Source: Methylococcaceae bacterium | GTDB lineage: Bacteria; Pseudomonadota; Gammaproteobacteria; Methylococcales; Methylomonadaceae | Length of the DNA: 9,929 nucleotides | Direction: 5' to 3' | NCBI GenBank assembly: GCA_003155565.1 | Contig: PMDM01000232.1 | Location: forward strand, 223-10,151 | Shown: positions 1 through 6,637 of the stretch, one piece after another | Numbering within the stretch: position 1 is the first letter of the stretch | Layout of the letters: every line of letters starts with the position of its first letter | Notes under the pieces: generated by a model | Told to the model about the DNA's origin: nothing | Database searches by the model: none | What the model saw: the letters and a program-made list of their open reading frames with translations, nothing else | Translations under genes and position numbers: made by a program

Positions 1-1333
1 GCGGCAAGCCTTTCGGATGATAAAACAGGGAATGATTGGCATAATCGAAAGGGCTGCCCCATTGTTTGCCATGCGTATCGTTTAAACCAAGATTGTTGGC
101 GAAGTGGTCGAACTTATCCGCCACGCTCAAAGTCGCCGAGGTAAAAATCCAAGTCGCCTTATGTTGCTGCATGAAGGCCTTGAATTCTTTGGCGATATCG
201 AGCGGGGTGCGGCTTAAGGTAAAGGTTTTCCGGTGTGTTTCGTACCAACGTATCCACTGCCCGGACTTATCATCAACAATATCCTGCAATTGTTGCGATA
301 CTTCTTCAGCCCGTTTGTGACACATTTCCAGTTCTTTGGTTTTGACCGATGCCAGTTTCAGTTGCCCACATAAGCGTTGTAATTGCTCCTTGACGGCATT
401 CAAGGCAGCCAGAATCTTCGGGTTATTTTTGATGTCCTTCCAGTCGCCGCGTTTAAGTTCAAGCCCAAACGCTAAACGCAAGTCTTTCACTTCATGCTCC
501 AAATCTTCGCAGGCAGTCCTGAGTTCTGGCAGGTCGGTGGCATCTTTGAAATATTCGATCAAGGAATCCTTAGCCAGATCAATAAGCTGCTTACCGCCGA
601 TATGGATGCCGAGAAAGTTTGATGCGGTTTCCGCCAATTGGTGCGCTTCATCGACAATAACCACTTCAGCGCTGGGCAATAATTCACCAAAACCACTCTC
701 GCGTATAGACCAATCCGCGCATAGCAAATGATGATTAACCACCAATAAATCGCATTCCTGGGCTTTTTTTCGGGCTTTCATCAGAAAGCACTCGCTGTAA
801 TCGGGGCAATCCTGACCTAGACAGTTATCTACTGTGGAAGTCGCCAGATACCAAGCCGGATCGCCTTCGGTGAGTTCGGTCATTTCGGCAATGTCGCCGA
901 TTTTGGTGCGCTTAGACCAGGATTTGATCTTGGTTAATGCAGCGGCTTCTTCTTTATTGAAACCCAAGGTTGATGTCAGCGAATTTTGCAACCGGTACTT
1001 GCATAAATAATTGCTCCTGCCTTTGAGCAGGGCGGCGACAAAAGGCGTTTTGAGGGCTTTGCGGATAATCGGCAAATCTTTGTTAAATAGCTGATCCTGC
1101 AAGTTTTTGGTGCCCGTCGAAATGACCACTTTTTTGCCCGACAGAATAGCAGGCAACAAATAGGCAAACGTCTTGCCCGTACCCGTACCGGCTTCTGCGA
1201 TTAAGTTTTGGTTTTCATCAATCGCGTTGGCGATGGCTTCTGCCATTTCAGTTTGCGCTTCCCGTGGTTGATAGCCTTCCAAAATATTGGCTAATGCGCC
1301 TTCGGTGCTAAAAAAAGACCTGAATTCTGTCAC
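1..1333 (-). CDS. yoaA: YoaA/DinG-family Fe-S ATP-dependent DNA helicase (partial, 3' end outside window)
   Basis: This is an XPD/DinG-type superfamily 2 helicase, a cytoplasmic 5'-3' DNA unwinding enzyme of replication and repair. The minus frame is open for 444 codons from a GTG at 1333 to the window edge. Visible motifs are a Q-motif-like YQPREAQ at residues 21-27, Walker A AGTGTGKT at 48-55, four iron-sulfur cysteines at 111, 171, 176 and 182, DEAH at 228-231 and the TSATL motif at 398-402. The C-x4-C-x5-C spacing is that of DinG-type proteins. The stretches KGRSNYLC, DNCLGQDCP and ESGFGELLP match YoaA more closely than DinG. The GTG is chosen because the first in-frame ATG falls after the Q motif and no in-frame ATG precedes it; the ribosome binding site is weak. 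E. coli YoaA has about 636 residues, so roughly 190 C-terminal residues, including the last helicase motifs, are missing here. Confidence 0.9.
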   Translation of the reverse strand, partial: MTEFRSFFSTEGALANILEGYQPREAQTEMAEAIANAIDENQNLIAEAGTGTGKTFAYLLPAILSGKKVVISTGTKNLQDQLFNKDLPIIRKALKTPFVAALLKGRSNYLCKYRLQNSLTSTLGFNKEEAAALTKIKSWSKRTKIGDIAEMTELTEGDPAWYLATSTVDNCLGQDCPDYSECFLMKARKKAQECDLLVVNHHLLCADWSIRESGFGELLPSAEVVIVDEAHQLAETASNFLGIHIGGKQLIDLAKDSLIEYFKDATDLPELRTACEDLEHEVKDLRLAFGLELKRGDWKDIKNNPKILAALNAVKEQLQRLCGQLKLASVKTKELEMCHKRAEEVSQQLQDIVDDKSGQWIRWYETHRKTFTLSRTPLDIAKEFKAFMQQHKATWIFTSATLSVADKFDHFANNLGLNDTHGKQWGSPFDYANHSLFYHPKGLP

Positions 1334-1404
1334 GGTTTGGCTGTTGCCTGGATAAAAAGAGTGTTGGAATTCATGTGGATTGTGCGAGTTACATCAGCGG
1401 GTAG

Positions 1405-1433
1405 GGCGCAATAGCCGCTAAGCGTATTGCGCC
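1405..1433. repeat. REP-like palindromic element
   Basis: A perfect 9-bp inverted repeat, GGCGCAATA (1405-1413) and TATTGCGCC (1425-1433), encloses an inner CGC-TAA-GCG mini-stem (1416-1424). It lies between the yoaA start and the end of the small secreted-protein gene. No T-run follows on either strand, so it is not a canonical intrinsic terminator. Its shape, a GC-rich stem in a gap, is that of REP/BIME-type interspersed repeats. Copy number elsewhere in the genome cannot be seen from here. Confidence 0.55.
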
Positions 1434-1442
1434 AAATGGTGG

Positions 1443-1460
1443 ACTCCGTCAAAACGGAGT
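1443..1460. repeat. Short hairpin downstream of the small secreted-protein gene
   Basis: ACTCCGT (1443-1449) and ACGGAGT (1454-1460) form a perfect 7-bp stem with a 4-nt loop, 15 bases past the stop codon of the minus-strand gene at 1475-1858. Read on the minus strand it has no U-tract after it, so it could at most slow or protect the 3' end of that mRNA. It may instead belong to the repeat cluster that includes the palindrome at 1405-1433. Confidence 0.4.
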
Positions 1461-1474
1461 ATTTAACAATCAAA

Positions 1475-1858
1475 TCACTCTGTGATTTTTACCAGCCAAC
1501 CACCCGCACCCTTGCAACTGCTTTGTGCATCGGCAGTGATTGCAATTCTGGCAAAAGCGCCTTTTACGGATGAAGGTAGACTCCCGCTCACAGCAAACGT
1601 ACCGTCACTTTTTTTATCGACTTTTATAGTAGCGGGTTGTTCTTTTATATTAACTTTGATAGTCGTCGGATAAGTATTTTTAGACGCAGTAAAAGAAAAG
1701 TCTGAACCCGCAGTAACTTCGGCATTTTCTGCCGGAACAAAATCAGTAAATTTGGGTTTGTCACAGGCTTTTGAGCTGCTACTGCCGCCGCCGTAAGCCC
1801 AGCAATTGGTGGTAAACATCATTAAAGCAAAAATCCATAAGCAATTAAATTGTTTCAT
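1475..1858 (-). CDS. Small secreted protein of unknown function with one Cys pair
   Basis: The 127-residue product is not assigned to a named family. A classic Sec signal peptide spans residues 1-21: a Lys near the start, then a hydrophobic stretch ending C-W-A, with likely cleavage before Y22. A GGGSSSS linker (23-29) follows, then about 97 residues dominated by alternating beta-prone segments (37-58, 65-80, 86-91, 102-111, 120-126). That pattern suggests a small beta-sandwich or Ig-like fold, which is inference. The mature protein has only two cysteines, C32 and C115, bracketing this domain and well placed for one disulfide; C6 and C19 lie in the signal peptide. A ribosome binding site GAGG (1867-1870) sits at good distance from the ATG. 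The gene stands alone, with gaps on both sides. It is likely periplasmic or surface-exposed. Confidence 0.75.
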   Translation of the reverse strand: MKQFNCLWIFALMMFTTNCWAYGGGSSSSKACDKPKFTDFVPAENAEVTAGSDFSFTASKNTYPTTIKVNIKEQPATIKVDKKSDGTFAVSGSLPSSVKGAFARIAITADAQSSCKGAGGWLVKITE

Positions 1859-2223
1859 TTTTTATGCCTCATCGTGTTGTTATAGTGGTTTTGTGCGTAC
1901 GCTATACACATTAACTTATTTCGACCAATTGTCAATCAGGTATCAATCAGCACTTGCTAAGCCCATGAGTTCCAGTCTTTGGGGATAATCAGCCATTAGG
2001 TTCTAATAGAGTGCCCAGTAATAAAAGCCTGGAAGTTGCAATACGCTTAATTTGTTGGTTTGGCAGAAAATAACTTGAATTATTGGTGTTTAAGGTTATA
2101 AATGACGGTAATGCAGAGATTGCTAAATCCTCTAAAAGTGTAGGTTAGAAAGTAATCGCAACCATACTTAAAGTACAAAAAATCAACCCCACACAATATT
2201 GATAACAAAAGGGTGGTAATCAA
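1859..2223. other. Gap between divergent small secreted-protein gene and msrA
   Basis: This 365-base AT-rich stretch should hold both divergent promoters. I see no coding potential of its own. A perfect TTGACA on the minus strand (1930-1935) has no acceptable -10 at the right distance. Toward msrA there is a plausible plus promoter at 2075-2102, an imperfect hairpin around 2116-2134 (AGAG-ATT against AAT-c-CTCT) and an 11-bp palindrome TACTTAAAGTA at 2165-2175, the latter two within the predicted msrA leader. Confidence 0.6.
2075..2102 (+). promoter_or_regulatory. Candidate sigma-70 promoter for msrA
   Basis: TTGAAT (2075-2080) and TATAAA (2097-2102) are separated by 16 bases, matching the -35 and -10 consensus at 4/6 and 5/6. 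It would give a leader of roughly 110 bases before the msrA GTG. In AT-rich DNA such matches also arise by chance. Confidence 0.3.
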
Positions 2224-2838
2224 GTGATAAAACATTTTTTGCAGGATTACCTGAGTATCGTTTTGGTTAGTTGTTTGTTGGTTAGTAGCAGTGTATTGGC
2301 TGAGGACAATACCGTTGAAAAGCCATTGGTAGCGATTTTTGCAGGCGGCTGTTTCTGGTGTATGGAGCCTCCATTCGACGCTTTGCCCGGCGTTATCAGT
2401 ACAATATCGGGCTATACCGGTGGACATACCGAAAACCCGACTTACAGGGAAGTCTCAAACGGCAAAACAGGCTATTTAGAAGCTATTCAAGTGACCTATG
2501 ATCCGGCTAAAGTCAGCTATGAAAAACTTCTCGAAGTCTTCTGGCACAACATAGATCCATTTGATGACGACGGGCAATTTTGTGATAAAGGTGACCAGTA
2601 CAAAGCGGCCATTTTTTATCAGGACGAGAACGAGAAACAACTCGCCGAAGCATCAAAAATAGAAATCCAGAAAAAACTGCTTGATAAAAGTATAGTCACC
2701 TCAATTAAGCCCGCTGGAAAATTTTACCCGGCCGAAGACTATCATCAAGATTATTACCAAAAAAATCCGACAAGTTACAAATTTTATCGGTTTACCTGTG
2801 GTCGCGACCATCGTCTAAGCCAGATATGGGATGAGTAA
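2224..2838 (+). CDS. msrA: Exported peptide-methionine (S)-S-oxide reductase MsrA
   Basis: It reduces methionine-S-sulfoxide in oxidised proteins, here probably in the periplasm. The 204-residue product begins with a Sec signal peptide (hydrophobic residues 10-25, cleavage after S-V-L-A at 26). The catalytic motif GCFWCME follows at 42-48, with nucleophile C43. Further family motifs are GYTGGHTENPTYREVSNG (63-80), FWHNIDP (106-112) and HQDYYQKNP near the C-terminus. Candidate resolving cysteines are C120 and C192 (FTCGRDHR). The usual TGHAE motif reads TGYLE here, and the position in YREV-S-NG that is often Cys is Ser. Translation starts at GTG 2224, with an AAGGGTGG-like ribosome binding site at 2209-2216. 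No msrB is adjacent. The gene is convergent with the next minus-strand gene and is not obviously part of the sulfur cluster. Confidence 0.93.
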   Translation: MIKHFLQDYLSIVLVSCLLVSSSVLAEDNTVEKPLVAIFAGGCFWCMEPPFDALPGVISTISGYTGGHTENPTYREVSNGKTGYLEAIQVTYDPAKVSYEKLLEVFWHNIDPFDDDGQFCDKGDQYKAAIFYQDENEKQLAEASKIEIQKKLLDKSIVTSIKPAGKFYPAEDYHQDYYQKNPTSYKFYRFTCGRDHRLSQIWDE

Positions 2839-2958
2839 AAAGATGCTGGTTTGAGGTTTAGTTAATCGCCATTAGTTGTCGCCCCCTCAATCTATAAAAT
2901 ACGGTACAGATCAATATTATAACTATGCTGTCCCTGCTGATGGGCATAAATCTAACCG

Positions 2959-3273
2959 CTATTTTCTATTGGAAAACAGCACAATAACTATAAGCCCAAT
3001 CACGACCGCAGGTATGATGAAAAAACTGCCCTGTGGTTCTTCCCAGTTTTCGGTGCCTTTACGCAATGCTGGGTCATTAGACTCATCATAGCCACCCCCT
3101 CTTTTTGTAGATATCGTATCTGATCTAGTCAATGTGATGTTATCTCCGTAGCTAAGATTAGGAAAAAAATCTGATACTTGAAAGTTAGAGATCTCATTTG
3201 CAGAAACTTGAAAACTTGGCATACCGCCCAGTAAGACAATCATACTCAATATTGAAGCCATTTTCTTTGACAT
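2959..3273 (-). CDS. Small exported single-pass membrane protein, function unknown
   Basis: I do not recognise a family for this 104-residue product. It has a basic start (SKK), a hydrophobic signal segment (6-20) with likely cleavage after V-S-A at 25, a polar extracytoplasmic middle rich in Asn, Ser, Asp and Glu (26-82), and a C-terminal membrane helix (84-100) ending in a short basic tail, SNRK. That predicts a type I topology: signal peptide removed, about 58 residues in the periplasm, tail in the cytoplasm. It contains no cysteine. A strong ribosome binding site GGAG (3280-3283) lies 6 bases before the ATG, which supports real translation. It starts 67 bases after the stop of the SulP gene on the same strand, so co-transcription is possible. 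The sequence alone does not show whether it works with the transporter. Confidence 0.7.
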   Translation of the reverse strand: MSKKMASILSMIVLLGGMPSFQVSANEISNFQVSDFFPNLSYGDNITLTRSDTISTKRGGGYDESNDPALRKGTENWEEPQGSFFIIPAVVIGLIVIVLFSNRK

Positions 3274-3340
3274 CGTTTTCTCCAGATTGGCAGTAAGAAA
3301 GTATAAAAAGTAACCTATGCTTGAAGCTAGTTTAGCAATC

Positions 3341-5092
3341 TTAACCTAATTCTTTAGCTGCATCTTCAGTTCGGAAAAAGGCTTTTCCCGGTTTGAGTTG
3401 TTCAAGAAAATCAGTTTTACGCAGCTTGTCCAGAACCGGGCCTTTCGCTTCCGAAATATTGAGCGTTTTCCCTGACACTTGCAAGGACTGGTTTATTTTT
3501 TCCAGGGCTTCCAGAGCCGTCGTGTCTATATCACTGACCGAAGTGAAAATCAGGACAACATGCTTGATATTAGGCTGCCGGTTTAATTCATCGGCAAGGT
3601 AGTCTTCGACATAGCTGATATTGGCGAATGTGAGGCTTTCGTCAATTCGCACCAATAATAAATGATGCCAAGTTTCTACAGCGTGACGTTTGATATTCCG
3701 GTAATGTTCGGTTTTTGGTATTCGACCTACTACAGCTATGTGCGGATGGCTGGTTTTACGGAGTTGACTTGCCAACGTAAGGATAATTCCCAAGGTAATG
3801 CCTTTTTCAATACCTAGCACTAAAACACCCAGTAAAGTGACCAGTTCGGCAAAGCCGTCACCGCGATCATAATTGAAGGTATGGAATATATGCCTGATAC
3901 GCACCAGGCGGAAAACCGCCATAATGATGATGGCGGCTAGTGCCGCTTTGGGAATGTTGGCAAACCATGCGCTGAAGAAGATGACGGAGACACTTAGGAT
4001 AGCTGCCGCAATCAGCATCGCCATTTGCGTACGTGCCCCAGCAGAGAAGTTGACCATCGTTCGGCTAAAACCACCCGCGACCGCCATGCCGCCAGAAATG
4101 GCGGTGACTAAGTTTGCAGCTCCTAGTGCTATCAACTCCTGATTTGGGGCGATTTTTTCACCCCTGAGATTGGCTGTGACTTTAGCAATGGCGACGCTTT
4201 CTACATAAGCAATCAGGGCTATAAAAGTGGCGCTAGGTAGTAGGATCTTCCATTTTGTAATATCAATAAAATCCAGCCTCAGCGAGGGAAATCCAGAAGG
4301 CACTTCACCTACTAGAGAGACACCGTGTTGCGCTTGTAGGCCGAAGTAAGTGGCGGCTAAGGTAGCAAGGAAAACGGTTAATAACGGCCCACATTTGCTG
4401 ATTCCAGTCACCATAGTCAGAGGCAACTTGAGTTTTTTAAGCAGCGAACTGAGCGGTTTTCCGAAAAATATCAGTATATTTAGCGCGGCAATCGCAATAG
4501 CTAAGGTTGCGGCATTATATCCCTGCAAATAGTGCTGATAACACGCTATATTAAAGCCGCATGAGGGTGGCTTTAACCCCGCTAATTGGGGTAATTGGCT
4601 GGCTATAATCAACAAGGCCGCGCCACTAGTGAATCCCGCGAGTACCGGGTGGCTGATAAAATTGACCAGGCCGCCCATACGTAACATCGCCATCATCAGC
4701 ATGATAATTCCGCTTTCCGCAGCCAGGATCAGTGCGCTTTGCACAGAATCCCCCAAAGCACTGATTTCCGGCGTTGCCAAGGCGCTGGCAATCATGATGG
4801 CGGCAATCGAAACTGGCCCTACGGATAAGGTACGGCTGGTTCCCAGCAGGGCATAACAAGCGGTCGGCAGGATGCTGGCGTACAAACCCATTTGCGGCGG
4901 CAATCCTGCCAGTATGGCATACGCAATGCTTTGGGGGACCAGCAATATGGCAGTAATGATGCCAGCGAAGATGTCGCCATCAAAATCTCGACGCGTGTAG
5001 TTTTTTAGACTATGGACAATCGGGAAAAAGTGTGTGCCTTGAGAGCCGTTAGATTGTGCCGTGGGCATTGCGGTTATATTCCTTATGTCCAT
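3341..5092 (-). CDS. SulP family inorganic anion transporter with C-terminal STAS domain
   Basis: This is an inner-membrane carrier of the SLC26/SulP family, which moves sulfate, bicarbonate or related anions. Its 583 residues are a typical length. The family signatures VPQSIAYAILAGLPP and GLYASILPTACYALLGTSR followed by LSVGPVS occur in the first transmembrane block, and many hydrophobic helices continue to about residue 445. A STAS domain spans about 475-580, with the DIDTTAL loop at 521-527 that corresponds to the regulatory Ser/Thr site of this fold. The ATG at 5092 has no clear ribosome binding site. M9 (ATG at 5068) has an AAGGA-like sequence 11 bases upstream and could be the true start. 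It lies downstream of SQR on the same strand after a 178-base repeat-filled gap. Its neighbours suggest sulfate or sulfite as substrate (inference); bicarbonate cannot be excluded. Confidence 0.9.
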   Translation of the reverse strand: MDIRNITAMPTAQSNGSQGTHFFPIVHSLKNYTRRDFDGDIFAGIITAILLVPQSIAYAILAGLPPQMGLYASILPTACYALLGTSRTLSVGPVSIAAIMIASALATPEISALGDSVQSALILAAESGIIMLMMAMLRMGGLVNFISHPVLAGFTSGAALLIIASQLPQLAGLKPPSCGFNIACYQHYLQGYNAATLAIAIAALNILIFFGKPLSSLLKKLKLPLTMVTGISKCGPLLTVFLATLAATYFGLQAQHGVSLVGEVPSGFPSLRLDFIDITKWKILLPSATFIALIAYVESVAIAKVTANLRGEKIAPNQELIALGAANLVTAISGGMAVAGGFSRTMVNFSAGARTQMAMLIAAAILSVSVIFFSAWFANIPKAALAAIIIMAVFRLVRIRHIFHTFNYDRGDGFAELVTLLGVLVLGIEKGITLGIILTLASQLRKTSHPHIAVVGRIPKTEHYRNIKRHAVETWHHLLLVRIDESLTFANISYVEDYLADELNRQPNIKHVVLIFTSVSDIDTTALEALEKINQSLQVSGKTLNISEAKGPVLDKLRKTDFLEQLKPGKAFFRTEDAAKELG

Positions 5093-5099
5093 GTTGCAT

Positions 5100-5126
5100 A
5101 GTTCCCACGCTCCCGGCGTGGGAACT
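5100..5126. repeat. REP-like palindrome, copy A
   Basis: A perfect 11-bp stem, AGTTCCCACGC (5100-5110) and GCGTGGGAACT (5116-5126), has a 5-nt loop. It begins 8 bases upstream of the annotated SulP start, so it falls in that gene's leader. It shares the core TCCCACGC / GCGTGGGA with the palindrome at 5175-5200. This marks it as one unit of a REP/BIME-type repeat pair. Confidence 0.75.
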
Positions 5127-5132
5127 CATTGA

Positions 5133-5150
5133 GCAACGCTCCTGCGTTGC
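5133..5150. repeat. Hairpin inside the repeat cluster
   Basis: GCAACGC (5133-5139) and GCGTTGC (5144-5150) form a perfect 7-bp stem with a 4-nt TCCT loop. It sits between the two TCCCACGC palindromes, so the stretch 5100-5200 contains three consecutive hairpins. This is the arrangement expected of a composite interspersed element. Confidence 0.65.
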
Positions 5151-5174
5151 GTGACGCTAGGGCGTAATCAGGGG

Positions 5175-5200
5175 CATTCCCACGCTGGAGCGTGGGAATG
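5175..5200. repeat. REP-like palindrome, copy B
   Basis: A perfect 12-bp inverted repeat, CATTCCCACGCT (5175-5186) and AGCGTGGGAATG (5189-5200), folds in practice as an 11-bp stem with a 4-nt loop. It is the partner of the palindrome at 5100-5126, with the same TCCCACGC core. No T-tract follows in the minus direction, so it is not a classical terminator for SQR, although stems of this kind can stabilise mRNA ends. Confidence 0.75.
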
Positions 5201-5216
5201 ATTTACGATTTATTTT

Positions 5217-5243
5217 CTTCGCGTCCTTCGCGCACTTCGTGGT
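5217..5243. repeat. Three degenerate 9-bp tandem units
   Basis: The unit cttcgcgtc (5217-5225) is followed directly by cttcgcgca (5226-5234) and then cttcgtggt (5235-5243). The first two units share the seven bases cttcgcg; the third keeps cttcg. The array lies just downstream of the SQR gene and next to the palindromes. It resembles a short CTTCGCG-type interspersed repeat, an identification made from memory of its general form. Confidence 0.55.
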
Positions 5244-5270
5244 AAATAATACTTTCACGACTGCTTTTGC

Positions 5271-6524
5271 CTAATCTTCATTCATAAAGCGTTTTGCATA
5301 TGATTCTAAATGCGGAATATCAATCCGGTAACCTTTGACCATGATGTGCCAGTATAAAAACGGGAAACCGCAGGTTTTGCCTAGCCACCAGATAAAACGG
5401 TTTTCCCGTGGGTCGAGAAAAGGGAACGAGGGTGTCACTTTGCCATCATAAGCAAACTCAGCCAGCATCACGGTATTGAGCGAGGTGGTCAGTGGGCAGG
5501 AGCCATAACCATCGTATTTTTCCACAACCGCTTTAGCATTCATTACGTTAAGAATGTTATCGACCACGATAGGCACTTGCTTGCGGACGGCGGCGGCAGT
5601 TTTGGCGTTCGGTGTCGAGGTGGCATCGCCCAAGCCGAAAATATTAGGGTACTTGTTGTGCTGCAAGGTTTTTGGATGCACATCCACCCAACCGGCAGCA
5701 TTCGCCAACGGGCTTTGCTTGATGAAATCCGGCGCACTTTGTGGCGGAGTGACATGGATCATGTCAAATTGTTTAGTGATTTGTTGTTTCTTACCTTCGC
5801 TGTCCGTAACTTCAAAGGTTGCGGTTTTTGCTGCCCCATCAATGGCAATCAGGTTGGCGCTAAAGTTGGTTTTAATCCCATAATCGGCGACAACCTTAGT
5901 CAGCGCTTTAGCAAAAAAAGGTACGCCAAACATGGCTGGCCCAGCATTACAGAATTCAATAGTAAATTTATCCAGGATACCTTTTTTGCGGAAGCGGTCG
6001 GCTGCCAGATACATGATTTTTTGTGGCGCTCCCGCGCATTTAATGGGCATGGGCGGTTGGGTGAACAATGCAGTGCCAGATTGCAGGTTTTGGATACATT
6101 CCCAGGTATATTCCACTGTGTCTGGCGAGTAGTTGCTACAAACATTATTCTTGCCCAGCGTTTCTTTCAAACCGCTAATTTTATCCCAATCCAGTTGCAG
6201 TCCAGGGCAGACGACCAGATAGTCATAAGTGACTTTATCGCCCGAACGCAGGGTTACGGTATTTTCATCTGGCTGGAAAGTGTCTGCATAATCCTTAACC
6301 CAGGTGATGCTGGGGTGGATGAGGTCTTTCTCATTTCGGGTGGTTTGTTTCAACGTGTAAGCGCCGCCGCCGATGATGGTAAAGCCAGGTTGGTAATAGT
6401 GTTTTTCGGATGGCTCGATCAAGCCGATGGCTATCGTTGGGTTCTGCCGACGCATATTGTTGGCAACGGAAACGCCCGCAGCGCCGCCGCCGACGATTAA
6501 AAGGGTATAGTGTTGTTGTGTCAT
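5271..6524 (-). CDS. sqr: Sulfide:quinone oxidoreductase (type II-like)
   Basis: This peripheral inner-membrane flavoprotein oxidises sulfide to sulfane sulfur, transferring it to an acceptor such as glutathione, and reduces quinone. The N-terminal dinucleotide fold VGGGAAG is at residues 11-17 and the second FAD contact GLGDAT at 297-302. The redox cysteines are C163 in KCAGAPQK and C343 in YDGYGSCP. Both contexts and their 180-residue separation closely match human SQOR (C201 and C379), which places this in the type II group rather than the classical sulfur-oxidiser types. The C-terminal stretch, about 372-405, is aromatic and amphipathic (RFIWWLGK, FPFLYWHI) and probably anchors the protein to the membrane. 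The length of 417 residues is normal. The ribosome binding site GGAGG (6529-6533) lies 4 bases before the ATG. It is downstream of the dioxygenase-rhodanese gene, its expected partner enzyme. Confidence 0.95.
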   Translation of the reverse strand: MTQQHYTLLIVGGGAAGVSVANNMRRQNPTIAIGLIEPSEKHYYQPGFTIIGGGAYTLKQTTRNEKDLIHPSITWVKDYADTFQPDENTVTLRSGDKVTYDYLVVCPGLQLDWDKISGLKETLGKNNVCSNYSPDTVEYTWECIQNLQSGTALFTQPPMPIKCAGAPQKIMYLAADRFRKKGILDKFTIEFCNAGPAMFGVPFFAKALTKVVADYGIKTNFSANLIAIDGAAKTATFEVTDSEGKKQQITKQFDMIHVTPPQSAPDFIKQSPLANAAGWVDVHPKTLQHNKYPNIFGLGDATSTPNAKTAAAVRKQVPIVVDNILNVMNAKAVVEKYDGYGSCPLTTSLNTVMLAEFAYDGKVTPSFPFLDPRENRFIWWLGKTCGFPFLYWHIMVKGYRIDIPHLESYAKRFMNED

Positions 6525-6539
6525 GAATCCTCCGGTGTA

Positions 6540-6577
6540 GTTATAATTTTTTGTGTGTCTTGGGACAACCCCAAGAC
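6540..6577 (-). promoter_or_regulatory. Dyad overlapping a possible SQR promoter
   Basis: A perfect 8-bp dyad, GTCTTGGG (6557-6564) and CCCAAGAC (6570-6577), lies just upstream of sqr. On the minus strand TTGTCC (6568-6563) and TATAAC (6545-6540) are 17 bases apart, matching sigma-70 boxes at 4/6 and 5/6, and the -35 falls inside the dyad. This could be an operator. Against the promoter reading, the start would fall only about 9 bases before the ATG, within the ribosome binding site. The dyad may therefore act as an mRNA hairpin instead. Confidence 0.35.
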
Positions 6578-6637
6578 CTAATATTGTGTAAGTTGAGAAA
6601 GTCCCCTCAGCCTAATCTTCTCGGCACACCACTACGC

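Noticed and set aside
66..731. Two plus-strand open frames across the helicase gene
   Set aside because: The minus strand here encodes continuous YoaA sequence with DEAH and TSATL motifs, so these are antisense shadows.
1472..1488. AAATCAC/GTGATTT hairpin followed by T's at the end of the small secreted-protein gene
   Set aside because: The T-run is on the plus strand where no gene precedes it, and the stem lies over the coding end and stop codon, so it cannot be called a terminator for the minus-strand gene.
1930..1935. Perfect TTGACA upstream of the small secreted-protein gene
   Set aside because: No acceptable -10 sequence occurs 16-18 bases from it; the nearest TATA-like boxes are 21-23 bases away.
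2080..2427. Minus-strand frame overlapping the msrA leader and 5' end
   Set aside because: It covers the catalytic region of msrA on the opposite strand, and its product has low-complexity, unfamiliar composition.
5100..5243. CRISPR-like repetition
   Set aside because: The repeated units are palindromes and short tandem 9-mers of unequal spacing with no spacers between identical repeats, and no cas gene is present.
5577..6500. Long plus-strand open frame of 307 codons opposite sqr
   Set aside because: It is antisense to a gene with full-length, intact family motifs; its product shows no recognisable domain and it has no convincing ribosome binding site. It is best explained as a codon-bias shadow.
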